NCBI GenBank assembly: GCA_029005335.1
Contig: JAQXFT010000124.1
Span: forward strand, 1-22,470
DNA: 22,470 nucleotides
Direction: 5' to 3'
Source of the DNA: Oscillospiraceae bacterium
GTDB lineage: Bacteria; Bacillota; Clostridia; Oscillospirales; Ruminococcaceae
The position numbers were made by a program, and so were the translations under genes. This document shows, piece by piece, positions 6,497-15,935 of the stretch. Every line of letters begins with the position of its first letter. Positions within the stretch are counted from its first letter, which is position 1. The notes under the pieces are model-generated. The model was not told the origin of the DNA. It saw only the letters and a list, made by a program, of their open reading frames with translations, and made no database searches.

Positions 6497-7969
6497 ATGA
6501 GAAAAAGCTGTATACTAATGCACATTTCAAGTCTGCCGTCCGATTACGGTATAGGAAAGCTGGGAAAATCCGCCTATAACTTTGTGGATTTTCTCAGTAA
6601 ATCCGGTGTCAAATGCTGGCAGATTCTCCCGCTTTCACCTACAAGCTACGGTGATTCGCCCTATCAGTCATTTTCAGTCAATGCCGGAAATCCATATTTC
6701 ATAGATTTTGAAATGCTGGAAGATGAAGGACTGCTGGAATATGAGGATTTCTGCCATATAGAATGGGAATCCGACCCACGCCATGTTGACTATGAAACTA
6801 TATACAACAACTGCTTCAAAGTCCTCCGCAAGGCATATCAGAATTTCAATTTCAAAAAATCTCCCGAATACCGTGCCTTTATCGAAAAAAATAAAAACTG
6901 GGTCGGAAGCTATGCTCTTTTTATGGCTCTGAAATTCAAAAATGACGGAAAAGCATGGTATGAATGGGAACATGATATTGCCATGCGTGAAACTGATGCC
7001 CTCGCAAAAGCTAAAAGAGAGCTTAAAGACGATATTAACTTCTTTAAATTCATTCAGTTCAAATTCTATGAACAGTGGTTCAGGCTTAAAAAATATGCCA
7101 ATGAATCAGGTATAGAGATAATAGGAGATATTCCGATTTACTGTGCATATGACAGCGTTGAGGCATGGGCTTCCCCTAAGCTTTTCTGCTTTGACAAATC
7201 AAAAAAACCTGTTGATGTTGCAGGCTGTCCGCCTGATGACTTTTCACCTACCGGTCAGCTCTGGGGCAATCCCCTCTATAACTGGGAATACCACAAAAAA
7301 AACAACTATAAATGGTGGATTGACAGAATAGCCTTTGCCTCAGAAATATATGATATAGTACGTATAGACCACTTCAGAGGCTTTGAAAGCTATTATGCTA
7401 TACCATACGGAAACGAAACTGCTGAAACCGGTGAATGGCGTAAAGGTCCTGATTCCGAACTTTTCAGGCTCGCTGAACAGAAGCTCGGAAAGCTTAATAT
7501 TATTGCTGAGGATTTGGGATTCATAACTCCGGAAGTAAGAAAAATGCTTGACGATACAGGATATCCCGGAATGAAAGTTTTACAGTTTGCATTTGACAAC
7601 GGAAAAAATGAACATCTTCCGCATAACTTCACTACTACCAACTGCTTTGCATATACCGGTACTCATGACAATGAAACCCTTACGGGCTGGGTTGAAAATA
7701 TGTCCCCCAGAAATCTTAAATTCACTAAAAAATATCTGGGTGTAAAAAAAGCTGAAAAAATTCCGTATGCTGTTATAAAATCTGCATGGGGAAGCATAGC
7801 TCAGGTTGCTGTTGCACAGATTCAGGATTTCCTAAATACACCACCCGAGGGAAGAATGAATACCCCGTCTACTCTCGGTCAGAACTGGCAGTTCAGGACA
7901 CTGAAATCCGATTTCAGCTCCGACCTTGCCAAAAAAATAAAAAAACTCAATAAAATCTATAACAGATAA
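6497..7969 (+). CDS. malQ: 4-alpha-glucanotransferase (amylomaltase, GH77)
   Basis: A 490-residue GH77 enzyme that transfers maltosyl and longer glucan units between alpha-1,4-glucans, supplying chains for phosphorylase. The N-terminus has SSLPSDYGIGKLGKSAYNF, and ILPLSPTSYGDSPYQSFS is diagnostic. The catalytic residues are visible: nucleophile Asp291 (RIDHFRG), acid/base Glu338 (AEDLG) and the third carboxylate Asp391 (GTHDNETL). The length matches the family, with no truncation. The likely ribosome-binding site GGAGTG (6479-6484) lies in the end of rmuC. glgP starts 12 bases after the stop, so malQ and glgP form a glycogen or maltodextrin degradation pair in the cytoplasm. Confidence 0.96.
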   Translation: MRKSCILMHISSLPSDYGIGKLGKSAYNFVDFLSKSGVKCWQILPLSPTSYGDSPYQSFSVNAGNPYFIDFEMLEDEGLLEYEDFCHIEWESDPRHVDYETIYNNCFKVLRKAYQNFNFKKSPEYRAFIEKNKNWVGSYALFMALKFKNDGKAWYEWEHDIAMRETDALAKAKRELKDDINFFKFIQFKFYEQWFRLKKYANESGIEIIGDIPIYCAYDSVEAWASPKLFCFDKSKKPVDVAGCPPDDFSPTGQLWGNPLYNWEYHKKNNYKWWIDRIAFASEIYDIVRIDHFRGFESYYAIPYGNETAETGEWRKGPDSELFRLAEQKLGKLNIIAEDLGFITPEVRKMLDDTGYPGMKVLQFAFDNGKNEHLPHNFTTTNCFAYTGTHDNETLTGWVENMSPRNLKFTKKYLGVKKAEKIPYAVIKSAWGSIAQVAVAQIQDFLNTPPEGRMNTPSTLGQNWQFRTLKSDFSSDLAKKIKKLNKIYNR

Positions 7970-7981
7970 TGGAGGTTACCA

Positions 7982-10327
7982 ATGGAAAAGAAAATTTTAA
8001 TGGAAATGCTTTTGAAAAAATTACCCGTCACCCCCTCTAAGGCTACTCCTCAGCAACTTCACAATGCTCTGGCACAGGCTGTAGTCGAAATTATCGGAGA
8101 TGACTGGCATAAAAGTAAAAAGGAACATCTCTCAAAGAGACGTGCCTGCTATCTCTCTATGGAGTTTCTTGTCGGACGTGCTGTTTATAATAATCTGCTC
8201 TGCCTTGATATCTACAATGAGGCTGAGGAAATTTTCAATGGCTTCGGACGTTCGCTTTCAGAGCTTGAGGAGATTGAAGATGCTGCACTCGGCAACGGCG
8301 GACTCGGAAGACTTGCTGCCTGCTTCCTTGACAGTGCCGCTACACTTTCCCTGCCTCTTGACGGCTATGGAATACGCTATAAATACGGTCTTTTCAAGCA
8401 GTCTATCGTTGACGGATTCCAGCGTGAAGAAGCTGACGACTGGACTAAATACGGTGACTACTGGTCTGTAAGACATGAACAGGATACCGTAATAGTCAAT
8501 TATAACGGTCAGAGCGTAAAGGCTGTGCCATATGATATGCCCATTATCGGTGCAAAAACCAATAATATCGGTACTCTCAGACTCTGGCAGGCTGAACCGG
8601 TCAAAGAATTTGATTTTACAACATTCAACAATCAGCATTATCTTGAGGCTTCAAAGGAAAAAGTTTTTGCTGAGGATATTTCAAGGGTACTCTATCCTAA
8701 CGATGATACTAATGAGGGAAAAAAGCTCCGTCTGAAACAACAGTATTTCTTCTGCTGTGCTTCACTTACTGACATCATCAAATATCACTTACAGAAGCAT
8801 GGCACTCTTGACAATCTCGCTGACTATATTACAATTCAGCTCAATGATACTCACCCTGTTATCTCTGTTCCGGAGCTTATCAGACAGCTTATCGATATTT
8901 ATGGATACTCCTTTAATGACGCCTTCACTATGGCTCAGAAGATTTTCAACTATACAAATCACACTATTATGGCTGAGGCTCTCGAAAAATGGAGCTGTAA
9001 TCTCGTTGAGGAACTTCTGCCGAGAATTTATGAAATTATCATCATGATTAATGAGAGATTCATTTCTGATATGTATGCAATGGGAATCGATAAATCAAAG
9101 ATAGACAGCATGAAGATTATAAATAATAATCTTGTTCATATGGCTCACATGGCTATATATGCTTCCTCCTATACAAACGGTGTAGCACGTATTCACACCC
9201 AGATTCTCAAGGATACCGCTCTTGCTGACTGGTACAGGATATATCCTGAGAGATTCCAGAATAAAACCAATGGCATTACTCAGAGACGCTGGCTCGCACT
9301 CTGCAACCGTGAACTTTCAGCTTATATTACAGAGCTTCTCGGAAACGATTCATGGATTACAGACCTGACACAGCTTAAAAATCTCGAAAAATTCGCTGAT
9401 AACAGCTCTGTACTCAATAAATTCATCTCTATCAAGCAGACAAAGAAAAATCAGCTTGCCGACTTTATCAACCAGAAAGAGGGTACTGATATAAATCCTG
9501 AAAGTATCTTTGATATTCAGATAAAGAGACTTCACGAATATAAAAGACAGCTTCTCAATGCTTTCTCAATACTCTATATCTACTACGGAATCAAGGACGG
9601 CTCTATAAAGAACTTTGCACCTACAACCTTTATATTCGGTGCTAAATCAGCCCCCGGATACAGACGTGCAAAGGCTATAATCAAGTTTATAAATGAGATA
9701 GGAAAGCTTATTTCTCAGGACGAAGAGGTAAACAAGCTCATCAAGGTGGTATTTGTTTCAAATTACAACGTATCATATGCCGAAAAGCTTGTTGCCGGTG
9801 CTGATATTTCTGAACAGATTTCCACAGCCGGTACTGAAGCATCAGGTACAGGAAATATGAAGCTTATGCTTAATGGTGCTGTTACTCTCGGCACTTATGA
9901 CGGTGCTAACGTCGAAATTGTTGAGGAAGCAGGAGAAGAAAATAACTATATCTTTGGTGCTAAGGTTGAAGAACTCGCTGAAATCGTTCCGACTTATGAA
10001 AGCCGTAAGATTTTTGCTGAAAACAAAAATATTCAGCGTGTTGTATTGTCTCTCATCAATGGTACTGTTTCCGACGGAGGCTCAGGAGATTTCAGAGAGC
10101 TTTATTACTCACTTCTTGACGGTGCAAGCTGGCATAAACCTGACCATTATTATCTTCTCGGCGACCTTGAAAGCTATGTTGAAGCAAAGCTCCGTGCAAA
10201 CAGGGATTATGCTGAGGACAGACTGGCTTTTGCTAAAAAACAGTGGCTTAATATGTGCAATGCCGGAAAATTCAGCTCTGACCGTACTATTGCGGACTAT
10301 GCGGAAAACATCTGGAAAATAAAGTAA
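7982..10327 (+). CDS. glgP: Glycogen/alpha-glucan phosphorylase
   Basis: This 781-residue GT35 enzyme releases glucose 1-phosphate from the non-reducing ends of alpha-1,4-glucans using phosphate and pyridoxal phosphate. Seen in order: EDAALGNGGLGRLAACFLDS near residues 98-117, GYGIRYKYGLFKQ, QLNDTHPVISVPELIRQL, HEYKRQLLN, and the cofactor site EASGTGNMKLMLNG with Lys627. It is slightly shorter than the E. coli and animal enzymes, as is usual in Clostridia. GGAGG lies just upstream of the ATG. It ends the plus-strand unit, and the hairpin at 10349-10369 separates it from the convergent ROK regulator, which is a candidate controller of the malQ-glgP pair. Confidence 0.97.
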   Translation: MEKKILMEMLLKKLPVTPSKATPQQLHNALAQAVVEIIGDDWHKSKKEHLSKRRACYLSMEFLVGRAVYNNLLCLDIYNEAEEIFNGFGRSLSELEEIEDAALGNGGLGRLAACFLDSAATLSLPLDGYGIRYKYGLFKQSIVDGFQREEADDWTKYGDYWSVRHEQDTVIVNYNGQSVKAVPYDMPIIGAKTNNIGTLRLWQAEPVKEFDFTTFNNQHYLEASKEKVFAEDISRVLYPNDDTNEGKKLRLKQQYFFCCASLTDIIKYHLQKHGTLDNLADYITIQLNDTHPVISVPELIRQLIDIYGYSFNDAFTMAQKIFNYTNHTIMAEALEKWSCNLVEELLPRIYEIIIMINERFISDMYAMGIDKSKIDSMKIINNNLVHMAHMAIYASSYTNGVARIHTQILKDTALADWYRIYPERFQNKTNGITQRRWLALCNRELSAYITELLGNDSWITDLTQLKNLEKFADNSSVLNKFISIKQTKKNQLADFINQKEGTDINPESIFDIQIKRLHEYKRQLLNAFSILYIYYGIKDGSIKNFAPTTFIFGAKSAPGYRRAKAIIKFINEIGKLISQDEEVNKLIKVVFVSNYNVSYAEKLVAGADISEQISTAGTEASGTGNMKLMLNGAVTLGTYDGANVEIVEEAGEENNYIFGAKVEELAEIVPTYESRKIFAENKNIQRVVLSLINGTVSDGGSGDFRELYYSLLDGASWHKPDHYYLLGDLESYVEAKLRANRDYAEDRLAFAKKQWLNMCNAGKFSSDRTIADYAENIWKIK

Positions 10328-10348
10328 TATTAATCTATAATAAATAAC

Positions 10349-10369
10349 GGGCGACCAATACGGTCGCCC
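10349..10369. terminator. Hairpin shared by convergent glgP and the ROK regulator
   Basis: GGGCGACC-AATAC-GGTCGCCC is a perfect 8-bp GC-rich stem between the two convergent stops. The flanks are AT-rich on both sides but T runs are short, so it is a moderate bidirectional terminator. Confidence 0.7.
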
Positions 10370-10383
10370 TTCTGATTATTATA

Positions 10384-11604
10384 TTACTTCATACCGCCCT
10401 TGTAATAGAAGCAGTCCTGAATTACCAAAGCACAGCCTCCGATGAAATTGCATTTCTTTTCAACCTTGCTGAGAATTATCTTTTCTGCTGTATCTTCACC
10501 GACATACTTTGCAATACCTCTCTTGAAATAGTCAAGCTGTCTCTCTGAAAGCTCTACATTATGAAGGATTATTCTGTGTGCAAAGTGCAGGCATGAAAGA
10601 TTATTCGCAAGAACTGCAAATCCGGCAATAAATCTGTTGACAAGATTCACAACAGGTTCTTCTCCTCTGATGACTGAATTTGACAGTGCATCTATAGTGA
10701 TACTGTTTTTATCTCCGCCTGACTGTTCATAGAGTACAGGGGTTTTTTCCTTTGAATATATCTCTGCCAGAGCATTCATGAATGCTGTCTTTGAAAGCTC
10801 TGCCTTTACTGAGCCGTCAGGATATCCGTCAATCTGTCTGCCGTCAGGATTTACAACAACTCTTTCTATCATATATGTATATGACATATAATCCGGTGAA
10901 AGCACATTCTTATTAAGCACAGCCATATTTATCTGATTGCCGTAGCTTATGAACACCTGATTGTTATGATAGCCGTTGTAATTTTCAAAATCATTGCTTG
11001 CAAGAGCAAGAAGTCCTACAGCATTTCCGCATCTTATTTCGAGGTCAACTCCGCATGCTATCTTGTCGATAAAGCTGGAGAAATCAAGGACTCCGTCCTT
11101 ATAGAAGATTTTCAGTCTGCCCCACATTGATGGTACTATTCCTATACCGAGACCGAGGACATTATCTTTTTTGAGACAGCTGTTATCCATCATTTCATTA
11201 CTCTTGCTTATGATATAGCTGATTATATCCTTTGTCATAGTCTTGTCATCTATAATCATTGATGCCTTGTCGAGTATAGCACCGTTGAGTGTTGAAAGAC
11301 CTATGCTGACTTCACGTTCCTCGATACAAGCTCCGAGTGCGAATTTATAATTCTCATTGATTCCGATAAGAATTTTACGTCTGCCCTTCTGGAGCTTTTC
11401 AGCGTTTACAGGAGCCTCGCCGATTTCAACGAGTACACCTTCCTCAATCATCTCATTTGTGATGATTGTTACAGCAGCTCTGGTGATATGAAGCTCTGAT
11501 GCGACATCTACCCTTGAGATAGGTCCGAACTCCTTGATAACACGCAGTATCTGCATTCTGTTTCTTCTTTTGAGGTCAAGCTTGCTGATTCCACATTTTT
11601 CCAT
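10384..11604 (-). CDS. ROK-family transcriptional regulator, degenerate sugar-kinase domain
   Basis: A 406-residue protein. The N-terminus holds a MarR-like winged helix-turn-helix (about residues 15-62: ILRVIKEFGPISRVDVASEL, then HITRAAVTIITNEM), and the rest follows the ROK fold. The kinase features are lost. The usual catalytic Asp in the ENDANA-type motif aligns with Gly in RCGNAVGLLAL, and the zinc-binding CxCG..GC segment is replaced by PDGRQIDGYPDGS. It should therefore bind DNA and perhaps a sugar ligand but not phosphorylate sugars. It converges on glgP and may control malQ-glgP or the neighbouring AEC transporter; this is inference from location. Confidence 0.88.
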   Translation of the reverse strand: MEKCGISKLDLKRRNRMQILRVIKEFGPISRVDVASELHITRAAVTIITNEMIEEGVLVEIGEAPVNAEKLQKGRRKILIGINENYKFALGACIEEREVSIGLSTLNGAILDKASMIIDDKTMTKDIISYIISKSNEMMDNSCLKKDNVLGLGIGIVPSMWGRLKIFYKDGVLDFSSFIDKIACGVDLEIRCGNAVGLLALASNDFENYNGYHNNQVFISYGNQINMAVLNKNVLSPDYMSYTYMIERVVVNPDGRQIDGYPDGSVKAELSKTAFMNALAEIYSKEKTPVLYEQSGGDKNSITIDALSNSVIRGEEPVVNLVNRFIAGFAVLANNLSCLHFAHRIILHNVELSERQLDYFKRGIAKYVGEDTAEKIILSKVEKKCNFIGGCALVIQDCFYYKGGMK

Positions 11605-11693
11605 AAAAAATTTTCCTTTCCTTCACCGAAAATAATACTGAGGGTTATTTCCGATGTTTATTTAGCTTCCATTAAACATTAGTTAACATAGAT

Positions 11694-11721
11694 ATTATAT
11701 CATATAAAATCAATTTTTCAA
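11694..11721 (-). promoter_or_regulatory. Promoter of the ROK regulator gene
   Basis: TTGAAA (11716-11721), a 16-base spacer and TATAAT (11694-11699) on the minus strand. The predicted start near 11687 leaves an 80-base leader. An AT-rich GTTAAC palindrome overlaps the probable start region and could be an operator. Nothing else is visible in 11605-11766. Confidence 0.7.
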
Positions 11722-11766
11722 ACTATTTTATGCCTGTTTTTTACATTTCGTATGATTGAACAAATT

Positions 11767-12693
11767 TTATATAAAATTCTGAATTATTTTGTCGAACTGT
11801 ACAACAAAAGGAAGGCTGAGAATAGAACATACTGTTGTAAATGCGAATATTTCCGAGGCATAAAGGGAATCCTTTCCGAGCCGTATGCACTGAAGCGTAC
11901 ACATTGCCGCTGCCGGTGCTGAGGCTGCTATCAGTATAGTAGTTCTGACGGTGGAATCAATATTTGGAATAAGGGCTGATATTATAACCAGCAATGCCGG
12001 AAACAGTATGAGCTTCAACAATGCAGTATAATATATACGCTTGTTTTTTATAAGCTTTATTATATTTGTATCTGCCATTGTTACTCCTGATACTATCATT
12101 GCAAGAGGTGTATTTAAATCAGCTATAAATCCCACCGCCTCGGATACTATTAAGGGTAACTTTATCTGTAAAAAGAATATTAATATTCCGGCAACTATAG
12201 ATAATATTACCGGAGAATACAGCACTTTAAGTACGTTTTTAAAATTCCTTTCTCCCGAAAGAAGTATTATTCCGTGAGTCCATATGAGAAAGTTAAATAC
12301 TGTCAGATATGCTGTCAGATAAAATACTCCGGTGTTTCCGCAGAGTGCCTGTATAAGAGGTATTCCCATAAAAGCACAGTTTGAATATATAGAAGAAAAG
12401 CGTTCTATTTCTGAATTTACGGATTTTGCAGGTATTAATATATATGCTCCTGCAATAAGAACTGCAAAGGATAATATTGAAAGTCCGAATGATATAAGAA
12501 GATTCTCTACAAGCTGAGAATCATATTCCTGCTGATAATATGCCATAAATATTACAAGCGGATTGACTACTGACAAAACAAGATTTGATAATTCCCTGTT
12601 GCCTTCCTTAGTTATAATTCCGGTTTTAAAGCATATTATTCCTGTCACTATCAATATGAACATCACTATTGTCTGATTAAAAATAGCTTGCAT
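11767..12693 (-). CDS. AEC (auxin efflux carrier) family transporter
   Basis: A 308-residue integral membrane protein with about ten hydrophobic helices and the AEC layout: an N-terminal IFNQTIVMFILIVTGIICFK helix, a central NCAFMGIPLIQALCG motif and a C-terminal ASAPAAAMCTLQCIRLG motif. AEC proteins move small organic anions such as malate or malonate, or other amphipathic acids; the substrate here cannot be told. AAGGGTGAG precedes the ATG by a few bases. It starts 19 bases after the YfhO-like gene, so it probably ends that minus-strand transcript. No terminator was recognised after its stop, before the ROK promoter. Confidence 0.87.
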   Translation of the reverse strand: MQAIFNQTIVMFILIVTGIICFKTGIITKEGNRELSNLVLSVVNPLVIFMAYYQQEYDSQLVENLLISFGLSILSFAVLIAGAYILIPAKSVNSEIERFSSIYSNCAFMGIPLIQALCGNTGVFYLTAYLTVFNFLIWTHGIILLSGERNFKNVLKVLYSPVILSIVAGILIFFLQIKLPLIVSEAVGFIADLNTPLAMIVSGVTMADTNIIKLIKNKRIYYTALLKLILFPALLVIISALIPNIDSTVRTTILIAASAPAAAMCTLQCIRLGKDSLYASEIFAFTTVCSILSLPFVVQFDKIIQNFI

Positions 12694-12712
12694 TATGTAT
12701 TCTCACCCTTCG

Positions 12713-15304
12713 TTAAATTATCCAAAAAACAAATGCTCCGACATATATCACAAAAGCAACAAACACAGTCAAAAACCGTTGCAATTTATATGCCTTTTCT
12801 GTAAATCCTGCACAATCAGATATTTTGTCAAGATTTCTGTGAAAGCCTATAAACAATAATATACCGGCTATTGATAATAATACTGAAAGTATAATTCCCC
12901 TCGGATAAAACTTTAAATATAATTCAAATTCTCCTCCGTTAAGCTTTACTGCCATAAATGAATCCATGCACTTGTATATCTTACAGTTTTTTCCGTTAAG
13001 CTCAGCTTTATAGCCCTTATTATACGTAACCGGAATGTAAAGATATCCATCGCCTTCGCCTGTAATTGTAAAGCTGTTTCCGTCCTGTTCGATATGTGCC
13101 GTGCTGACGGACTGGAGAGAGCTTTGAAATTCATATGTATCAAAAAGGTATAATCCAAAGTCACTTACTTCAAAATCCTTTTTAACGATTATTTTTACCT
13201 CCACATTCTTATTTCTGAACTGTCCGAGATTTATTATTCCGTTCATTTTTTTGCTGGGATAGCTTTCTTCTATAAGCTTTCCATTCACATATATATCGCA
13301 GGAATTATAATATGGTTCAACAGTATTTCTGGAATAGTTTCCGAAGATGTCAAAATAGAGTATCTTATCATTATAAGCCTGAAGATTATATGTTATGCTT
13401 GATTCATCAGCTGCTGTTTTACGGAATTTATATGTTCCGTCGGAAAAATCGATTTTCAGATTTTCCGTTTCAAATTCTTCTGCCTTGCTTATGATACTGT
13501 CTGAATTGAGAAGCTTATTGCAAAGAAGCTCTGAAAACTCCATGCGGTCTGATGTCTGATAATTTCCGAAATCCTCCGGTGGTATATCAGATATAAATGC
13601 TCCGTCAAATATATCGTAATTTATATATATTTTAAGAGGATTCACTGAGCTGTAAATACCTTTTCCGATGAAGTCACCTATTACCGAAATGATATACTTA
13701 TTCATCAGAAAAGCATCTGTTATAAGAGTTCCTCCGTTTGATGACACGTCCATCCAGTATGAGGAATAACCCATTCTTTTCATGGCATTCATAAAATCCC
13801 TGTTGGTAAGGGAGGTATAGTGTGCCGTAGTGTTATATCCCATTCCCTCAAGCATATTCGGATAGAAATATCGCTTCTGTGATTTTACTCTGTAAAATTC
13901 GTCATCGTTTATTTTATCTGAAAGCTCTGTTGTAATTTTATATCTTGCTGTAACATCAGGAGCGTTATTCATATATACATTGAGAGAAAAAACAGTTTCA
14001 AATAAAAATATCGTTCCCATTACTCCGGTGAGTACCTTTGATGTTATCTGATGCTGTCTGCAGCTGAGTATAGAGAACATATTGACAGTCAGGGCTATTA
14101 CGCTGAAGGAAATTATTATTACTGCATTTTCACCGCTTATATGAAGCTCTGATACATATGAATCCAGTCTGCCTGTATCAATCAGTATTACTGCCGTGGC
14201 ATATATCATTACAAACAAAAAGCATATCAATACAGTTTTTCTGTCAGATACCCTGACTTCCCTTAATTCTGAAATATATCGTCCTGCCGCTGCAAGGCAT
14301 AGAAAAATGATTATAAAGCCGTATCTCAGCGAATATGCCTGATAGCTTCCCGTATGCCACATCTTGTTAACAGGGTCTATGAATGCTCCTATAAGAAGTA
14401 AAATCGTCATCTGCTTATAGAAACGTGATATTCCGCTGCTGAAGAACCTTCTGTCACTGAACATTATAAGCACTGTGAACATTACTATTGATACTGATGA
14501 AAGCATACAGCACTTGTCAATCCAGTTTTCAAAGAATCCGGTCATTTCTCCTGAATCAGCACTTCCCGTCCTGCCTGATTCCATTACCTGAATAAACGAT
14601 ACAAGCCATACAGGAGCTGTTATAAGAGCTGATATCAGGCTTGACATCATAAACCGTAATGAATTTCTGCGACGTTGTCTTTTTACACATTCACCGAAAA
14701 GAAGAAAGAACGATGATATTATTATAAACAGCACTATCATATATGATATATAATAATTCAGATATACCAGCATGGATAAGCATAATATATATGGCATAGT
14801 TCTGCCGTTCTTAATCAGTTCTCTGAATGCTATCATGAATATCGGAAAGACATATACTACATCAAGCCACATATTATTCTGATAATACATGATATTATAT
14901 CCGCTGTAAGCATACATCAGGCTGAGAAGGATATTCAATGCAGGTTTTATATCATTATTGTCATACTTCAGATATATTGAAAATGTAAATCCGCAGAGTC
15001 CGAATTTTATTGCTGTAAGAATATTCACAAGATATATGACGTTTTTAGCTTTGGTCAGAAATACAAGAATTGAAAGAGGTGAGGATACGAAAAAAAAGAA
15101 TACTCCCCAGAAGCTCATTCCGCCTCCGCCTCCGCTCAGAATACCTCCCTTTTTAAGTTCAAGGAGCAGTGGGACATACTGCTGTTCCATATCGCACCAT
15201 GCCACCGAACGTCCGCCGAAAGGATAATAGCCGTTAAACATGAAATATATAAGGATAAATGCCACACCCAGCAGGAACGATATTAAAGATGTCTTTTTTC
15301 TCAT
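12713..15304 (-). CDS. YfhO-family polytopic membrane protein
   Basis: This 863-residue protein begins with a membrane helix and then the YfhO signature region: YPFGGRSVAWCDMEQQYVPL, followed by GGGGGMSFWGVFFFF (five glycines). About a dozen membrane segments fill residues 1-430, an extracellular beta-rich domain occupies about 440-820, and two hydrophobic segments lie near the C-terminus. YfhO proteins are GT-C-like and linked to glycosylation of lipoteichoic acid or other cell-envelope polymers; the exact acceptor here is unknown. Only nine bases separate it from rqcP, and its weak ribosome-binding site (TAGGTT) overlaps the rqcP end, which suggests translational coupling. It sits where yabP and yabQ follow yabO in B. 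subtilis. Confidence 0.88.
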   Translation of the reverse strand: MRKKTSLISFLLGVAFILIYFMFNGYYPFGGRSVAWCDMEQQYVPLLLELKKGGILSGGGGGMSFWGVFFFFVSSPLSILVFLTKAKNVIYLVNILTAIKFGLCGFTFSIYLKYDNNDIKPALNILLSLMYAYSGYNIMYYQNNMWLDVVYVFPIFMIAFRELIKNGRTMPYILCLSMLVYLNYYISYMIVLFIIISSFFLLFGECVKRQRRRNSLRFMMSSLISALITAPVWLVSFIQVMESGRTGSADSGEMTGFFENWIDKCCMLSSVSIVMFTVLIMFSDRRFFSSGISRFYKQMTILLLIGAFIDPVNKMWHTGSYQAYSLRYGFIIIFLCLAAAGRYISELREVRVSDRKTVLICFLFVMIYATAVILIDTGRLDSYVSELHISGENAVIIISFSVIALTVNMFSILSCRQHQITSKVLTGVMGTIFLFETVFSLNVYMNNAPDVTARYKITTELSDKINDDEFYRVKSQKRYFYPNMLEGMGYNTTAHYTSLTNRDFMNAMKRMGYSSYWMDVSSNGGTLITDAFLMNKYIISVIGDFIGKGIYSSVNPLKIYINYDIFDGAFISDIPPEDFGNYQTSDRMEFSELLCNKLLNSDSIISKAEEFETENLKIDFSDGTYKFRKTAADESSITYNLQAYNDKILYFDIFGNYSRNTVEPYYNSCDIYVNGKLIEESYPSKKMNGIINLGQFRNKNVEVKIIVKKDFEVSDFGLYLFDTYEFQSSLQSVSTAHIEQDGNSFTITGEGDGYLYIPVTYNKGYKAELNGKNCKIYKCMDSFMAVKLNGGEFELYLKFYPRGIILSVLLSIAGILLFIGFHRNLDKISDCAGFTEKAYKLQRFLTVFVAFVIYVGAFVFWII

Positions 15305-15313
15305 AATCTGAAC

Positions 15314-15556
15314 CTACTCGATTACAGTATAGTTATCCGATGCATTTTCCTTTGTTGCATGTTCGGCGACCTTAACAACTTTTACTCTGACAGGCTTGTT
15401 TCCCATGTTTATTTCTATTATATCGTTTTCCTTTACGTCATAGGACGCACGGGCAATTTTTCCGTTTACTGTAATTTTTCCTGCATCGCAGGCTTCATTT
15501 GCAATGGTTCGCCTTTTTATAAGTCTGGTGACTTTAAGATATTTATCCAGACGCAT
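15314..15556 (-). CDS. rqcP: S4-domain RNA-binding protein RqcP (YabO-like)
   Basis: An 80-residue S4-domain protein, MRLDKYLKVTRLIKRRTIAN..., very like B. subtilis RqcP (YabO), which assists RqcH in adding alanine tails during ribosome-associated quality control. The S4 core is residues 1-60 (GKITVNGKIA, VKENDIIEI). The start at 15556 is preferred over the ATG two codons upstream (15562) because AAAGGCGG sits almost on top of that upstream ATG but at normal distance from 15556. In B. subtilis this gene also follows mazG (yabN). Here hup lies between them, with a terminator-like hairpin at 15588-15625, so rqcP may rely on readthrough. Confidence 0.9.
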   Translation of the reverse strand: MRLDKYLKVTRLIKRRTIANEACDAGKITVNGKIARASYDVKENDIIEINMGNKPVRVKVVKVAEHATKENASDNYTVIE

Positions 15557-15587
15557 ATTCATACCGCCTTTCTGTTTAAATTAAAAG

Positions 15588-15625
15588 ATAAATATAAAAG
15601 ACGGGAAAGCAATTACTTTCCCGTC
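15588..15625 (-). terminator. Intrinsic terminator after hup
   Basis: On the minus strand GACGGGAAAG pairs with CTTTCCCGTC (15600-15625, perfect 10-bp stem, 6-base loop), followed by TTTTATATTTATC. It lies after the hup stop and before rqcP. Confidence 0.85.
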
Positions 15626-15640
15626 ACATGTAAAAGCGAT

Positions 15641-15916
15641 TTACTTATTAACAACTTCCTTGAGAGTCTTGCCAGCCTTGAAAACGGGAGCTTTGCTTGC
15701 GGGACAAATTGTTTCCTGTTTTGTGCGGGGATTGATACACTTCTTCTCTCCTCTTTCCTTTACCTGGAAAGTACCGAAACCGGTAATGGATACCTTATCG
15801 CCTGCCTGAAGTGCCTCTGTTATAGAATCGAGTACGATATTGAGAATAGCATCAGCTTCTTTTTTTGTGTACTTGCCTTTTTCAGCAATAACATTAACGA
15901 GTTCTGACTTCTTCAT
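15641..15916 (-). CDS. hup: HU-family DNA-binding protein
   Basis: This 91-residue histone-like protein has the standard HU layout: an N-terminal helical body (MKKSELVNVIAEKGKYTKKE), the turn GFGTFQVKERGEKKCINPRT in the DNA-binding arm, and a C-terminal KAPVFKAGKTLKEVVNK helix. It bends and compacts DNA in the nucleoid as a dimer. GGAGG precedes the ATG. Two cysteines (in KKCINPR and ICPAS) replace the usual residues, an unusual but probably harmless feature. Its start is 19 bases after mazG, and its own terminator follows, so it may be the most abundant product of this stretch. An internal promoter may lie inside mazG but was not identified. Confidence 0.95.
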   Translation of the reverse strand: MKKSELVNVIAEKGKYTKKEADAILNIVLDSITEALQAGDKVSITGFGTFQVKERGEKKCINPRTKQETICPASKAPVFKAGKTLKEVVNK

Positions 15917-15935
15917 TTAAAAAATACCTCCAAAA

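Noticed and set aside
8100..9047. Alternative-frame open frames inside glgP
   Set aside because: They are shadows of an intact phosphorylase frame and have no ribosome-binding sites.
15359..15907. 182-residue plus-strand open frame opposite hup and rqcP
   Set aside because: It is antisense to two well-supported genes and has a Cys/Phe-rich shadow composition with no ribosome-binding site.
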